Position numbers and translations under genes: made by a program. A DNA stretch of 64,000 bases from BOKV01 sp041397525 (GTDB lineage: Bacteria; Pseudomonadota; Alphaproteobacteria; Rhizobiales; Rhizobiaceae), in assembly GCA_041397525.1 (NCBI GenBank), contig JAWKWL010000005.1:62001-126000 (forward strand), in the 5' to 3' direction. Below are positions 51,468 through 60,096 of this stretch, in pieces. Under the pieces are notes generated by a model, which saw only the letters and a list, made by a program, of their open reading frames with translations, made no database searches and was not told where the DNA came from. Position 1 is the first letter of the stretch, and every line of letters starts with the position of its first letter.

Positions 51468-51482
51468 CAATTCCCGGACCGT

Positions 51483-52424
51483 TCATTTTTCCACGGTGAA
51501 TTTGACCAGGATTGGCAGATGGTCCGAGCCTGCGCGCTCCAGGCGCTGTGCCGATAACACCCTGATCCTCCCTTTGCGCATCACATTGTCGATCGGCAGT
51601 CCCAGAATGGCGGGGAACCAGTAACTGCGCTCGCGACCGATATGCCCCGGTCCCCAGGTAGAGCCAATGCCGCCGACAATCTGCAGGTTTCCCGCTTCGG
51701 CAAACCGCTGCACGGAATGGCTCCAGGTAACCGAATTGAAGTCGCCGGCGATGAACGCGTCAGGTCCGGTCTCTTGCAGCTTCGGCCTGATTGCGGTGAT
51801 CTGCCTTGGTCCGCTTGCAGGCCATGGCCAGCGCAGATGCACCACGCCGAAATCAACCGGCAGGCCATCGACTTCGAAGGTTGCCAGTCCGAGCGAGGCG
51901 TAGGAACCACAGAAGTTTTCACTGACGAGTTTCATCCGCGAAAATATCACGCTGCCGCCAACCGTACGCCACTCTGCACAATGATATCGGTACGGATAGG
52001 CTGCTTCGAGCTTCGCCAGATTGTCTTTCCAGCGCTTCGATACTTCGGTCAGGATCAGGAAATCCGGGTTCTCGTGCGCAATCCGTTGAAGCACCTTGTC
52101 CTGCTCGCGATTGTTCCACAGGAGATTCATCACGAAAACCGAATGCACGGTGCTGCCGGTGTCCTGCTTTTCCGCTTGACCAACAGGGAGCCCCGTCCGG
52201 CATGTCAGAATGGCGAGAAGTGCCACAGCTTCCGCTACCACTGCCAGACGCCGCATGCGCATGATGAAGAGCAGTGCTGCAAGCAGCATCAATCCGGCAG
52301 CGACATGCAGGCGGAAATTGCCCAATGTGTCGAATACCGGATGCAGGAAACCCGGAAAACCAAGAGCAAGGACCAGTACCGCTCCAAACAACATCAGCGC
52401 CAGGAATTTCTGGAAAAGGCTCAT
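51483..52424 (-). CDS. Endonuclease/exonuclease/phosphatase family membrane protein
   Basis: A 313-residue protein with three hydrophobic helices at about 4-75 and a C-terminal EEP domain from about 95. The catalytic features are FVMNLLWNNREQD with an Asn, LILTEVSKRW with the metal Glu, FIAGDFNSVTWS with the Asp-x-Asn pair, and GSDHLPILVKF with the final Asp-His. The family includes nucleases and lipid phosphoesterases; the substrate is not known. The ATG at 52424 is a reasonable start; a GTG at 52451 is also in frame, and neither has a good ribosome site. Confidence 0.82.
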   Translation of the reverse strand: MSLFQKFLALMLFGAVLVLALGFPGFLHPVFDTLGNFRLHVAAGLMLLAALLFIMRMRRLAVVAEAVALLAILTCRTGLPVGQAEKQDTGSTVHSVFVMNLLWNNREQDKVLQRIAHENPDFLILTEVSKRWKDNLAKLEAAYPYRYHCAEWRTVGGSVIFSRMKLVSENFCGSYASLGLATFEVDGLPVDFGVVHLRWPWPASGPRQITAIRPKLQETGPDAFIAGDFNSVTWSHSVQRFAEAGNLQIVGGIGSTWGPGHIGRERSYWFPAILGLPIDNVMRKGRIRVLSAQRLERAGSDHLPILVKFTVEK

Positions 52425-52463
52425 TGGCTGGAACCGCGAATTGGCACGCACGGCATTTGTTGC

Positions 52464-53969
52464 CTACTGGAACGCAGTCTCGTTAAAACTGCGCAATTTG
52501 CGTGAATGCAGCCGCTCCGACGGCATGTCGCGCAATTTCTCCAGTGCCTTGATGCCGATGCTCAAATGCTGTGAGACTTGCCGGTTGTAGAATTCCGTCG
52601 CCATGCCCGGCAGTTTCAACTCGCCATGCAGCGGCTTGTCGGACACGCAAAGCAGCGTTCCGTACGGGACCCGGAAACGGAAGCCGTTGGCGGCAATGGT
52701 CGCCGATTCCATGTCGAGACCGACCGCGCGCGATTGTGAAAGTCGTTGCACCGGTCCCGACTGGTCGCGCAATTCCCAGTTGCGGTTGTCAATGGTGGCA
52801 ACAGTACCGGTCCGCATGATCTTCTTCAGTTCATAGCCGGCTAGGCCAGTCACCTTGGCGACCGCCTGTTCCAGTGCGATCTGCACTTCCGCAAGTGCGG
52901 GAATTGGCACCCAGACCGGAAGGTCATCGTCAAGTACGCTGTCCTCGCGAACATAGGCATGCGCCAGTACATAATCACCCAGCGACTGGCTGTTGCGCAG
53001 GCCGGCACAATGGCCAAGCATCAGCCATGTGTGCGGGCGCAGAACTGCAACATGGTCGGTAATGGTCTTGGCGTTTGAAGGACCGACGCCAATATTGACC
53101 ATGGTGATGCCGCTATTGTCCGGACGCACCAGGTGATAGGCGGGCATCTGCGGCAGCCGGGCAGGTGCCTTGCCCGAGGAGGGTTCAATGTCGCCAGCAT
53201 GGGTAATCACATTGCCGGGCTCCACAAGTGCGGTATAGCCCTTGTCACCGTCATTGAGCGTGGTACGAGCGTAACGTACAAATTCATCGATGTAGAACTG
53301 GTAGTTCGTGAACAGCACGTAATTCTGGAAATGTGCGGGGCTGGTCGCAGTGTAATGCGCAAGCCGGTGCAGCGAATAGTCGACCCGCGGCGCGGTGAAT
53401 GGGGCGAGAGGCTGAGGCACTCCGGGCGTATCGTCAAATTCGCCATTGGCAATGCGGTCATCCGTTTGTGAAAGGTCCGGTGCATCAAAGACGTCGCGCA
53501 ACGGACGGCTGATCCGTTCCTGGATTGAGCCCTCGATATGCTGTCCCTCGGCAAAGGCGAAATGCAGCGGGATCGGGGTCTGCGAAACCGAGATGGAAAC
53601 CGGCACATTGTGGTTGGCAAGCAGCAGACCGATCTGCCGGGTCAGATAATTGATGAACAGGTCTGGCCGGGTGATCGTGGTCGAATATTCACCCGGTCCG
53701 GTCACGTGACCATAGGCAAGCCGTGAATCGACATTGGCAAAGCTCGTCGTTGTCAGCTTTACCTCGGGATAGAATGCCCGGTAGCGTTCGGTGATCGGCT
53801 CACCAGCCATCATTGCGTCAAAGCGCTGGCGCAGGAAACTGGTTCCGAGCGTGTAAATGCGTTGCAGTTCCGCGACTGCCTCGCTGGCGTCCGAGAACAG
53901 CTTGGGTGAATCATAATCGGGTGTGATGACCGGCAAATCTGCGGTCGACAAATCAAATTCTCTTCTCAT
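52464..53969 (-). CDS. amn: AMP nucleosidase
   Basis: A 501-residue AMP nucleosidase, which splits AMP into adenine and ribose 5-phosphate. The N-terminal half (SFLRQRFDAMMAGEPITERYRAFYPEV) is the Amn-specific part and the C-terminal half is a nucleoside phosphorylase-like domain (MVNIGVGPSNAKTITDHVAVLRPHTWLMLGHCAG; ESATIAANGFRFRVPYGTLLCVSDKPLHGE). Length is close to the family norm of about 490. It lies 39 bases upstream of the EEP-family gene on the same strand and may share its transcript. Confidence 0.95.
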   Translation of the reverse strand: MRREFDLSTADLPVITPDYDSPKLFSDASEAVAELQRIYTLGTSFLRQRFDAMMAGEPITERYRAFYPEVKLTTTSFANVDSRLAYGHVTGPGEYSTTITRPDLFINYLTRQIGLLLANHNVPVSISVSQTPIPLHFAFAEGQHIEGSIQERISRPLRDVFDAPDLSQTDDRIANGEFDDTPGVPQPLAPFTAPRVDYSLHRLAHYTATSPAHFQNYVLFTNYQFYIDEFVRYARTTLNDGDKGYTALVEPGNVITHAGDIEPSSGKAPARLPQMPAYHLVRPDNSGITMVNIGVGPSNAKTITDHVAVLRPHTWLMLGHCAGLRNSQSLGDYVLAHAYVREDSVLDDDLPVWVPIPALAEVQIALEQAVAKVTGLAGYELKKIMRTGTVATIDNRNWELRDQSGPVQRLSQSRAVGLDMESATIAANGFRFRVPYGTLLCVSDKPLHGELKLPGMATEFYNRQVSQHLSIGIKALEKLRDMPSERLHSRKLRSFNETAFQ

Positions 53970-54013
53970 GGCGGAATCATAGTGATCCGCCTTGGACTTG
54001 GCGACAGAAAAAA

Positions 54014-54223
54014 TTAGCCGATCTGCAGTTTCAGTGCCGGTTTTGCAAATATTTCACATTTGTGCATCTCAGCGCATCCGCTCCGCGCTGTCGGCAATTG
54101 CCATTCCTGCGAATAGACGCGCGGGCTGCGGGTTTCCTGGATGAGATTTGCCCCGATTGCGCCAAAAGCAGCAATGAGGGCCGCAATCAGCACAAAACGG
54201 CGATACAGAATGGTGTCGAGCAT
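54014..54223 (-). CDS. Small hypothetical single-helix protein
   Basis: A 69-residue protein of unknown function. It has a hydrophobic segment (VLIAALIAAFGAIGANLI at residues 11-28), which could be a signal anchor, then a hydrophilic part with two cysteines (SGCAEMHKCEIF). AAGGGGA stands 6 bases before its ATG, which makes it a likely real gene despite its size. It lies upstream of amn on the same strand, separated by 44 bases. Confidence 0.55.
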   Translation of the reverse strand: MLDTILYRRFVLIAALIAAFGAIGANLIQETRSPRVYSQEWQLPTARSGCAEMHKCEIFAKPALKLQIG

Positions 54224-54320
54224 GGAAGTCCCCTTTCCGTGATGGGGTCATGCTCGCATTGCCGCCTTGAACCAGCCCTGACTGGCGCGTTCAGGCGAGG
54301 TTCAGATTTGTTGAAACCAA

Positions 54321-54344
54321 AAAAAGGGCCCGCAGGCCCTTTTT
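54321..54344 (-). terminator. Terminator of the DUF2147 gene
   Basis: A perfect stem AAAAAGGGCC/GGCCCTTTTT with a CGCA loop lies 27 bases beyond the DUF2147 stop. The A and T tracts on each side make it work in both directions; on the minus strand it ends the DUF2147 gene. Confidence 0.9.
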
Positions 54345-54371
54345 GTTATCCCAATGATGCTGTTTTCGGCG

Positions 54372-54725
54372 TTATTGGCGTTGCCAGGTCTCGCCTTTGC
54401 AGATGAAGCCTGCCACGCAACCCTTCAGGGCCATGGAACCGCCATTGACGGTCGCCTTGCCGGAATAGGTCTTGCCTTCATCGAGTGCAATCACGGTTCC
54501 CTTGTAATTGGCGCCACTACCGCTCATGCAGCCGATGGATTTGCCCTGATGCTTGCCCGAAAGCACAGTACCGCAATATTTGCCGCCTGAGCCCGAATAT
54601 TTGACCAGCGTGCCGGTGGACGGACGCTTCCATGTGCCTTCGATTGGTTCCGCCGAATAGGCGGTTACCATGCCGCCAACTGCCATGATGGCTGCCAATG
54701 TTGTTGTTGCCAGTATTTTTCCCAA
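54372..54725 (-). CDS. DUF2147 family secreted protein (TTG start)
   Basis: A 117-residue protein. The start is TTG 54725 because GGGAGG stands 5 bases upstream; a longer frame opens at 54779 without a ribosome site. The signal peptide is GKILATTTLAAIMAVGGMVTAYSA. The mature part begins EPIEGTWKRPSTG and has KYCGTVLSGKHQG, SYSGKATVNGGSMALKGCV and FICKGETWQR; this is the lipocalin-like DUF2147 pattern (GxW near the start, GxGxCG-like repeats). The gene has its own terminator. Function unknown; periplasmic location likely. Confidence 0.8.
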   Translation of the reverse strand: MGKILATTTLAAIMAVGGMVTAYSAEPIEGTWKRPSTGTLVKYSGSGGKYCGTVLSGKHQGKSIGCMSGSGANYKGTVIALDEGKTYSGKATVNGGSMALKGCVAGFICKGETWQRQ

Positions 54726-55166
54726 TTTGTCCTCCCTTGAAGCAGGGGCGGTGTCGCTCCCATGCCGGGATGTTATCACCGGGAATTGATGTTTCCAAGC
54801 GGGTGTATGCCGGTTGATCGCCAGCCAAATTACCTAATCCGGTCACGCGTATTTTCTTCAAATTTCACCTGCCTTTGCGTGCCTTGGTTACGGGAGTCTT
54901 TCGTCACAGGTCTGAATCTTTAATGAAAATCGTCGTAAGTCATTGAAATCACGTAACATCGAGAGTCAACGACAAGTGAATTTTACTTCCCGTTCAAATT
55001 TGATTCCGCTTCTCTTAATCATGCTTTTTTACGCCGATTTCAGGTCCGCCGGGCATTGTCACATCAACGAAGCGAGGCCGGAACCAACCAGCCCGACAAA
55101 CCCAATGACAAGAAAATGATGCCGCAGGGACATTGCGCGGCAGGTGAGGAAAAAGGGACAAAGAAA
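54726..55166. other. AT-richer intergenic region between divergent genes
   Basis: 441 bases between the DUF2147 gene (minus) and the Sel1 gene (plus). It is clearly richer in A and T in 54890-55030 than its surroundings and should hold two divergent promoters. An open frame reaches back to 55056 but codes nothing recognisable. No RNA gene is seen. Confidence 0.6.
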
Positions 55167-55433
55167 ATGGCACGTTTTGATGCTGCAGGCGCAGATTTCC
55201 AGGACATGGCAGCGACGGGCAGCGCCGAAATCCTGTTCGAACTCGGACTTATCTATTCAACCGGCCGCAATGGCGTCACCGATGTCGTCAGCGCCCACAA
55301 ATGGTTCAACATCGCAGCCTATCGCGGCCTTGCCGCGGCCAAGGCGCGCCGCGAGGAACTGGCAGTCGAAATGACGCGCGAAGAGATCGCTGCAGCCCAG
55401 CGTGCGGCTCGCGAATGGCTGACCACACACTGA
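55167..55433 (+). CDS. Sel1-repeat (TPR-like) small protein
   Basis: An 88-residue protein with one or two Sel1 repeats: ILFELGLIYSTGRNGVTDVVSAHKWFNIAAYRGLAAAKARREEL has the AxxxLGxxYxxG, A-x-K-W-F and A-x-x-G-x-x-x-A spacing. The rest is a charged helix (EMTREEIAAAQRAAREW). The ATG at 55167 with AAAAGGGACAAAG upstream is used; the earlier in-frame start at 55056 lacks a ribosome site and adds a low-complexity tail. Cytoplasmic scaffold protein of unknown partner. Confidence 0.75.
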   Translation: MARFDAAGADFQDMAATGSAEILFELGLIYSTGRNGVTDVVSAHKWFNIAAYRGLAAAKARREELAVEMTREEIAAAQRAAREWLTTH

Positions 55434-55831
55434 ATTCGACCTGCGTTTCATTGCAGGAAACCCATGCTCCCGGGGACGGGGCCAACCGCGCCGCAGAAGC
55501 GTGGACAACGAGCCGCAAAGCGGCCAACTTGAATGACTGATACAAGAACAAGAGTGCGAAAAGCACCAGCATGAAAAGAGCGTGAAAAACGCCGGATCGG
55601 CTGCAACGTCAGCCAGGGCTTGAAGCCCGCGCATGAAGCCGGGGCATACCGGTATCATGACCTCGAAGACGAGGGCAGCTGTCTTTCTCAATCTGGGCCG
55701 TGCACATGGCACTGTGTTGGGTGGGGAAGAAAGACAGCTGCCTTTTCTTTGTTTTCCTCACTATTTGCCTATGCTGCGATGTTCCGCTATTCCCGGATGC
55801 AAATCGGGCGAAACGGGGTGCGCCATTATCC
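55434..55831. other. Intergenic region with a long inverted repeat
   Basis: 398 bases between the Sel1 gene and the ion channel gene. Apart from the inverted repeat at 55674-55742 I see no gene. Open frames on both strands here lack ribosome sites or recognisable domains. Confidence 0.6.
55674..55742 (+). terminator. 15-bp perfect inverted repeat followed by a T-rich tract
   Basis: GGCAGCTGTCTTTCT (55674-55688) pairs perfectly with AGAAAGACAGCTGCC (55728-55742); the 39-base loop holds an inner GTGC/GCAC hairpin, and TTTTCTTTGTTTT follows. It looks like a terminator, either of the Sel1 gene 240 bases upstream or of an unannotated small RNA in this interval. Confidence 0.65.
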
Positions 55832-56620
55832 ATGCCTTCACCAGAAGCTGACCAGACCTTCCGCCAGAAGCTGGCGAAACTCTATTACGGTTCAAGCGGC
55901 CCGGCGCGTGTCTTCCGACTGGCGATGGTGACAATCGATATCGCGGCAATCATCTATTTCCTGGTAACAGTCTCGATTCCGCATGACGCGATCTTTCGCG
56001 TTGTCGATCTTTTCCTGCTCGTCTTTTTCAGCCTTGAGTTCCTGGCGCGTATCTGGATCGCCGACAATCCGCGCCGCTTTTTCTTCCGGCTTTCAACACT
56101 CGCCGATGTGCTGGTGCTGCTGTCGCTGGCATTGCCGCTGCTGGTCGAAAATCTCGGTTTTCTGCGCATCCTTCGCACGATGCGGTTCATGCGCTCCTAC
56201 CGGGTCATGGAGGAACTGCGAGGACTGTTTCCGATTACCGGCAGGCATGAGGATGTGGTGATCGCCAGCATCAACCTTGCGGTATTCGTCTTTGTCGTCA
56301 CTTCCATCGTCTGGGTCACCGAGGCGCGCATCAATCCCGATCTAAACACCTGGATCGATGCGCTTTATTTCACCGTTACCACTCTGACGACCACAGGCTA
56401 TGGCGACATCACCCTGAAGGATCCGCTGGGCCGACTGCTGACAGTCCTCATCATGATTTTCGGTGTTGCCCTGTTCCTGCGTCTGGCCCAGTCGCTGTTT
56501 CGTCCCTCGAAGGTCGCCTATACCTGCCCGTCCTGCGGTTTGCAGCGCCACGATCCGGACGCCAGCCATTGCAAGCACTGCGGCAATATTGTGCATATCC
56601 GCACCGATGGGGAATGGTAG
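55832..56620 (+). CDS. Potassium channel with C-terminal zinc ribbon
   Basis: A 262-residue ion channel. There are six hydrophobic helices including a voltage-sensor-like part (LRILRTMRFMRSYRVM near 115 with spaced Arg), and the selectivity filter TTLTTTGYGDITL near residues 181-193 is that of a K+ channel. The C-terminus is a zinc ribbon, YTCPSCG and HCKHCGNIVHI (about 230-255), which is unusual for a channel. The ATG at 55832 starts the recognisable protein; the open frame from 55700 runs through the inverted repeat. Probable single-gene unit. Confidence 0.87.
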   Translation: MPSPEADQTFRQKLAKLYYGSSGPARVFRLAMVTIDIAAIIYFLVTVSIPHDAIFRVVDLFLLVFFSLEFLARIWIADNPRRFFFRLSTLADVLVLLSLALPLLVENLGFLRILRTMRFMRSYRVMEELRGLFPITGRHEDVVIASINLAVFVFVVTSIVWVTEARINPDLNTWIDALYFTVTTLTTTGYGDITLKDPLGRLLTVLIMIFGVALFLRLAQSLFRPSKVAYTCPSCGLQRHDPDASHCKHCGNIVHIRTDGEW

Positions 56621-56693
56621 GATCGCCCGCGGCGCAAATCAGGTTTTACATGGCATTTCTGCCGTTGTTCTGTTGATAGAGGGAGGACGATGC

Positions 56694-57488
56694 ATGCAGT
56701 TTGCTGCCATCGGCGGAAACACAATCCATTTTGCCGATACTGGACCGCGTGATGCGCAAACAGTCGTGTTTTCCAATTCGCTGGGAACCGATTTCCGCGT
56801 CTGGGACAAGGTGCTTTCAGCGTTCGAGTCCAGCTACCGCGTGATCCGCTACGACAAGCGTGGCCACGGCCTGTCCGATGCGACGCCCGCTCCTTACCGC
56901 ATGGAGGACCATGTCAATGACCTGGCCGGCCTTCTCGATCATCTCCGTGTGACCAATGCTGTCATCGTGGGCCTTTCGGTTGGCGGCATGATCGCCCAGT
57001 CACTGCATGCGGCAAGGCCGGACCTGGTGCGTGCCATTGTGCTGATGGATACTGCGCACAAGATCGGCACCGAACCATTGTGGAATGACCGCATTGCCGC
57101 CGTCGAAGGCAAGGGCATCGCCTCCATTTCGCCGATGATCCTTGAGCGTTGGTTCTCCAGGTCCTTTCGCGAGACGCAGAAACCCGAATTCGCGCTGTGG
57201 CGCAACATGCTGGAACGCACGACCGTTGCGGGCTATTCAGGCACCTGTGCTGCCCTCCGCGATGCCGACAACACCGAAAATGCCAAGCGTATCAATGTGC
57301 CGGTGCTGTTAATGGTCGGTTCCAATGACGGGTCAACGCCGCCGGACCTCGTGCGCTCGACCCATGAACTGATCGCCAATTCACGCTTCCGCGTAATTGA
57401 TGGCCCTGGCCATCTGCCCTGCGTTGAAGCGCCAGATGAAACTGCCCGGCTGATCCTCGATTTTTTCAGGGAGAATGAAATTGTCTGA
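56694..57488 (+). CDS. pcaD: 3-oxoadipate enol-lactonase
   Basis: A 264-residue alpha/beta hydrolase that opens beta-ketoadipate enol-lactone in the protocatechuate pathway. The nucleophile is Ser in VGLSVGGMIAQSLH near residue 93; the catalytic Asp lies near SNDGSTPPD and the His near GPGHLPCVEAPD at about 240. SD GGGAGGA is 6 bases before ATG 56694. It overlaps pcaH by 14 bases, so pcaD-pcaH-pcaG-pcaF-pcaB form one operon. Confidence 0.92.
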   Translation: MQFAAIGGNTIHFADTGPRDAQTVVFSNSLGTDFRVWDKVLSAFESSYRVIRYDKRGHGLSDATPAPYRMEDHVNDLAGLLDHLRVTNAVIVGLSVGGMIAQSLHAARPDLVRAIVLMDTAHKIGTEPLWNDRIAAVEGKGIASISPMILERWFSRSFRETQKPEFALWRNMLERTTVAGYSGTCAALRDADNTENAKRINVPVLLMVGSNDGSTPPDLVRSTHELIANSRFRVIDGPGHLPCVEAPDETARLILDFFRENEIV

Positions 57489-58233
57489 ACCCGTTCGCAA
57501 CGCTCACAGTCCGGCAGGAGCCAATTTCTCGCGTGACCGGAGCTGGCACCCGCCGGCATTCACACCATGGTACAAGACATCGGTGCCGCGCTCGCCAAAA
57601 CATGCGCTCATCTCGCTTGATGGCACGGTCTCGGAAATCACCGGACCGGTTTTCGGCCACAACATGCTGGGTGAACTGGACAATGATCTCATCCTCAATT
57701 TTGCCAGGCCCGGTGAAATGCCCATCGGACAGCGCATTGTCGTGCACGGTCGTGTGCTCGACGAAACCGGGCGAGGCGTTCCTGGTTGCCTGGTCGAGTT
57801 CTGGCAGGCCAATGCAGGTGGACGTTATCGCCACAAGAAGGAGACCTATCTCGCACCGCTTGATCCGAATTTCGGCGGCTGCGGGCGTACGATTACGGCA
57901 GATGACGGTTCCTACTCGTTCCGCACCATCAAGCCGGGTCCCTATCCCTGGCCCAATGGCGTCAATGACTGGCGTCCCGCGCATATCCATTTCTCGGTTT
58001 TCGGCCATTCCTTCGCGCAGCGGCTGATCACTCAGATGTATTTCGAGGGTGATCCGCTGATCTGGCAGTGCCCGATCGTCAAGTCGATCCCCTCACGCGA
58101 GGCAATCGAAAGCCTGATCGCGCCCCTCGACATGGCCAACACCGTTCCCATGGATGCGCGCGCCTACAAGTTCGACATCGTTCTGCGCGGTCGCCGCTCG
58201 ACCCTTTTCGAAAACCGGATGGAGGGAAACTGA
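57475..58233 (+). CDS. pcaH: Protocatechuate 3,4-dioxygenase, beta subunit
   Basis: A 252-residue iron(III) dioxygenase subunit that cleaves protocatechuate to 3-carboxy-cis,cis-muconate. The intradiol domain has GRVLDETGRGVPGCLVEFWQANAGGRYRH near 87-115 (Tyr iron ligand) and GPYPWPNGVNDWRPAHIHFSVFG near 158-180 (Tyr and His ligands). The N-terminal AFTPWYKTSVPRSPKHAL is typical of PcaH. It starts with the ATG 57475 overlapping pcaD. Confidence 0.95.
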   Translation: MKLSEPVRNAHSPAGANFSRDRSWHPPAFTPWYKTSVPRSPKHALISLDGTVSEITGPVFGHNMLGELDNDLILNFARPGEMPIGQRIVVHGRVLDETGRGVPGCLVEFWQANAGGRYRHKKETYLAPLDPNFGGCGRTITADDGSYSFRTIKPGPYPWPNGVNDWRPAHIHFSVFGHSFAQRLITQMYFEGDPLIWQCPIVKSIPSREAIESLIAPLDMANTVPMDARAYKFDIVLRGRRSTLFENRMEGN

Positions 58234-58234
58234 A

Positions 58235-58852
58235 ATGGTCCAGTCCCTTGGCCTCATCAAGGAAACCCCGTCACAGACCGCCGGACCCTATGTGCATATT
58301 GGCTGTGTGCCGAACTTCTGCGGAATTGACGGTGTCTATCCCGTCGACCTCGGCCAATCCATGGTCAATGAAAAGACCAGTGGCGAACGCATCACCGTGA
58401 CCGGTCGCGTAATCGACGGTACCGGCACGCCATTGCGTGATGCGCTGGTCGAAATCTGGCAGGCAGACGCGCATGGCCTGTATAATTCGCCGATGGAAAC
58501 ACGTGGCAAGGCGGATCCCGAGTTCACCGGTTGGGGGCGCTGTCCCGCCGACATGGCAACGGGCGAATTCCGGTTCGAAACGATCACGCCCGGCAGTGTT
58601 CCCTTCCGTGATGGCCGGATGCAGGCACCCCACATCACCTTCTGGATCGTCGCCCGCGGAATCAATATCGGCCTGCATACGAGAATGTACTTCCCGGAGG
58701 AGGAATTGGCCAATGCCGCCGATCCCCTGCTGTCGCGCATCGAGCACAAGGTCCGTGTGCCGACACTGGTTGCCAAATCTGCCGGCGGCGGTGCATACGT
58801 GTTTGACATTCACTTGCAGGGTGACAACGAAACCATTTTCCTCGACATCTGA
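58235..58852 (+). CDS. pcaG: Protocatechuate 3,4-dioxygenase, alpha subunit
   Basis: A 205-residue intradiol subunit of the same enzyme. It starts with ETPSQTAGPYVHIG near residue 10 and has VTGRVIDGTGTPLRDALVEIWQADAHGLY near 52-80 and the FRFETITPGSVPFRDGRMQAPHITFWI segment. The alpha subunit lacks the full set of iron ligands found in PcaH and completes the active heteromer. ATG 58235 lies 2 bases after the pcaH stop with GGAGGG about 8 bases upstream. Confidence 0.95.
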   Translation: MVQSLGLIKETPSQTAGPYVHIGCVPNFCGIDGVYPVDLGQSMVNEKTSGERITVTGRVIDGTGTPLRDALVEIWQADAHGLYNSPMETRGKADPEFTGWGRCPADMATGEFRFETITPGSVPFRDGRMQAPHITFWIVARGINIGLHTRMYFPEEELANAADPLLSRIEHKVRVPTLVAKSAGGGAYVFDIHLQGDNETIFLDI

Positions 58853-58875
58853 TCGCGACCACACGGAAAGCCGCC

Positions 58876-60081
58876 ATGACTGACGCCTATATCTGCGACT
58901 ATGTTCGCACCCCCATCGGCCGCTTCGGCGGCGCCCTGTCCGCAGTCCGCCCGGACGACCTTGGTGCTGTGCCGATGCGTGAATTGATGGCGCGCAACAC
59001 CTCGGTGGACTGGGCCGCGATCGACGACGTCTTTTATGGTTGCGCAAACCAGGCGGGCGAGGACAACCGCAATGTGGCACGCATGTCGCTGCTCTTGGCG
59101 GGATTGCCGGATACGGTTCCAGGAGCCACAATCAACCGCCTGTGCGGTTCGGGCATGGATGCGCTCATCACCGCTGCGCGCGCCATAAAGTCAGGTGAGG
59201 CAAGCATCATCATTGCCGGTGGCGTTGAATCAATGTCGCGTGCGCCCTTCGTCATGCCAAAGGCGACAGAGGCGTTTTCCCGTGCCAATGAAGTGCATGA
59301 CACCACTATTGGTTGGCGCTTCATCAACCCGCTCATGAAGAAGCAGTATGGCGTTGATTCCATGCCGGAGACTGCGGAGAATGTTGCTGAGGAATTCAAC
59401 ATTTCGCGCGTTGACCAGGATGCCTTTGCCGTGCGTTCCCAGGACAAGGCTGTTGCTGCACAGGAAAATGGCCGTCTGGCCCGTGAGATTGTTGCCGTCT
59501 CCATTCCGCAGCGCAAGGGTGAGCCGGTTGTCGTTGACAAGGACGAGCATCCGCGTCCTGGTTCATCAGTGGAGAAACTCGGCAAATTGCCAACGCCATT
59601 CAGGCAGGGTGGCACGGTCACCGCCGGAAACGCATCCGGCGTCAATGATGGCGCTGCTGCCCTCATTGTCGCTTCTGAAGAAGCTGCCAAACGGCACGGC
59701 CTGACACCGGTTGCCCGCATTCTGGGCGGAGCGACGGCTGGCCTTGCCCCGCGCATCATGGGTTTCGGTCCGGCGCCCGCCACGCGCAAGCTCTGCGCCA
59801 GGCTTGGCATCAAACCCGCCGATTTTGACGTTATCGAACTCAACGAGGCATTTGCCAGCCAGGGGCTTGCCGTGTTGCGCGATCTCGGCATTGCTGATGA
59901 TGCAGCGCATGTAAACCCGAATGGCGGCGCGATCGCGCTGGGTCATCCGCTCGGCATGTCAGGTGCGCGAATTGCCGGCACAGCAGCGCTCGAACTGCAA
60001 CTTCGCGGCGGGCGCCTGGCGCTTGCTACCATGTGCATTGGGGTCGGACAGGGAATTGCAGTTGCGCTGGAGCGCGTCTGA
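58876..60081 (+). CDS. pcaF: Beta-ketoadipyl-CoA thiolase
   Basis: A 401-residue thiolase making succinyl-CoA and acetyl-CoA from beta-ketoadipyl-CoA. The acyl-enzyme Cys is in NRLCGSGMDAL near residue 90, the His in NPNGGAIALGHPLGMSGAR near 357 and the second Cys in ATMCIGVGQG near 387. GGVESMSRAPFVMPKA near 117 is a typical segment. The gene follows pcaG by 23 bases. The CoA transferase pcaIJ and pcaC are not in this window. Confidence 0.93.
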   Translation: MTDAYICDYVRTPIGRFGGALSAVRPDDLGAVPMRELMARNTSVDWAAIDDVFYGCANQAGEDNRNVARMSLLLAGLPDTVPGATINRLCGSGMDALITAARAIKSGEASIIIAGGVESMSRAPFVMPKATEAFSRANEVHDTTIGWRFINPLMKKQYGVDSMPETAENVAEEFNISRVDQDAFAVRSQDKAVAAQENGRLAREIVAVSIPQRKGEPVVVDKDEHPRPGSSVEKLGKLPTPFRQGGTVTAGNASGVNDGAAALIVASEEAAKRHGLTPVARILGGATAGLAPRIMGFGPAPATRKLCARLGIKPADFDVIELNEAFASQGLAVLRDLGIADDAAHVNPNGGAIALGHPLGMSGARIAGTAALELQLRGGRLALATMCIGVGQGIAVALERV

Positions 60082-60096
60082 AGGCAGAAGGGTGAA

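Noticed and set aside
55306..55572. An 88-residue minus-strand open frame with a hydrophobic start
   Set aside because: It is antisense to the Sel1 gene, has no ribosome site, and its second half is arginine/proline-rich shadow sequence.
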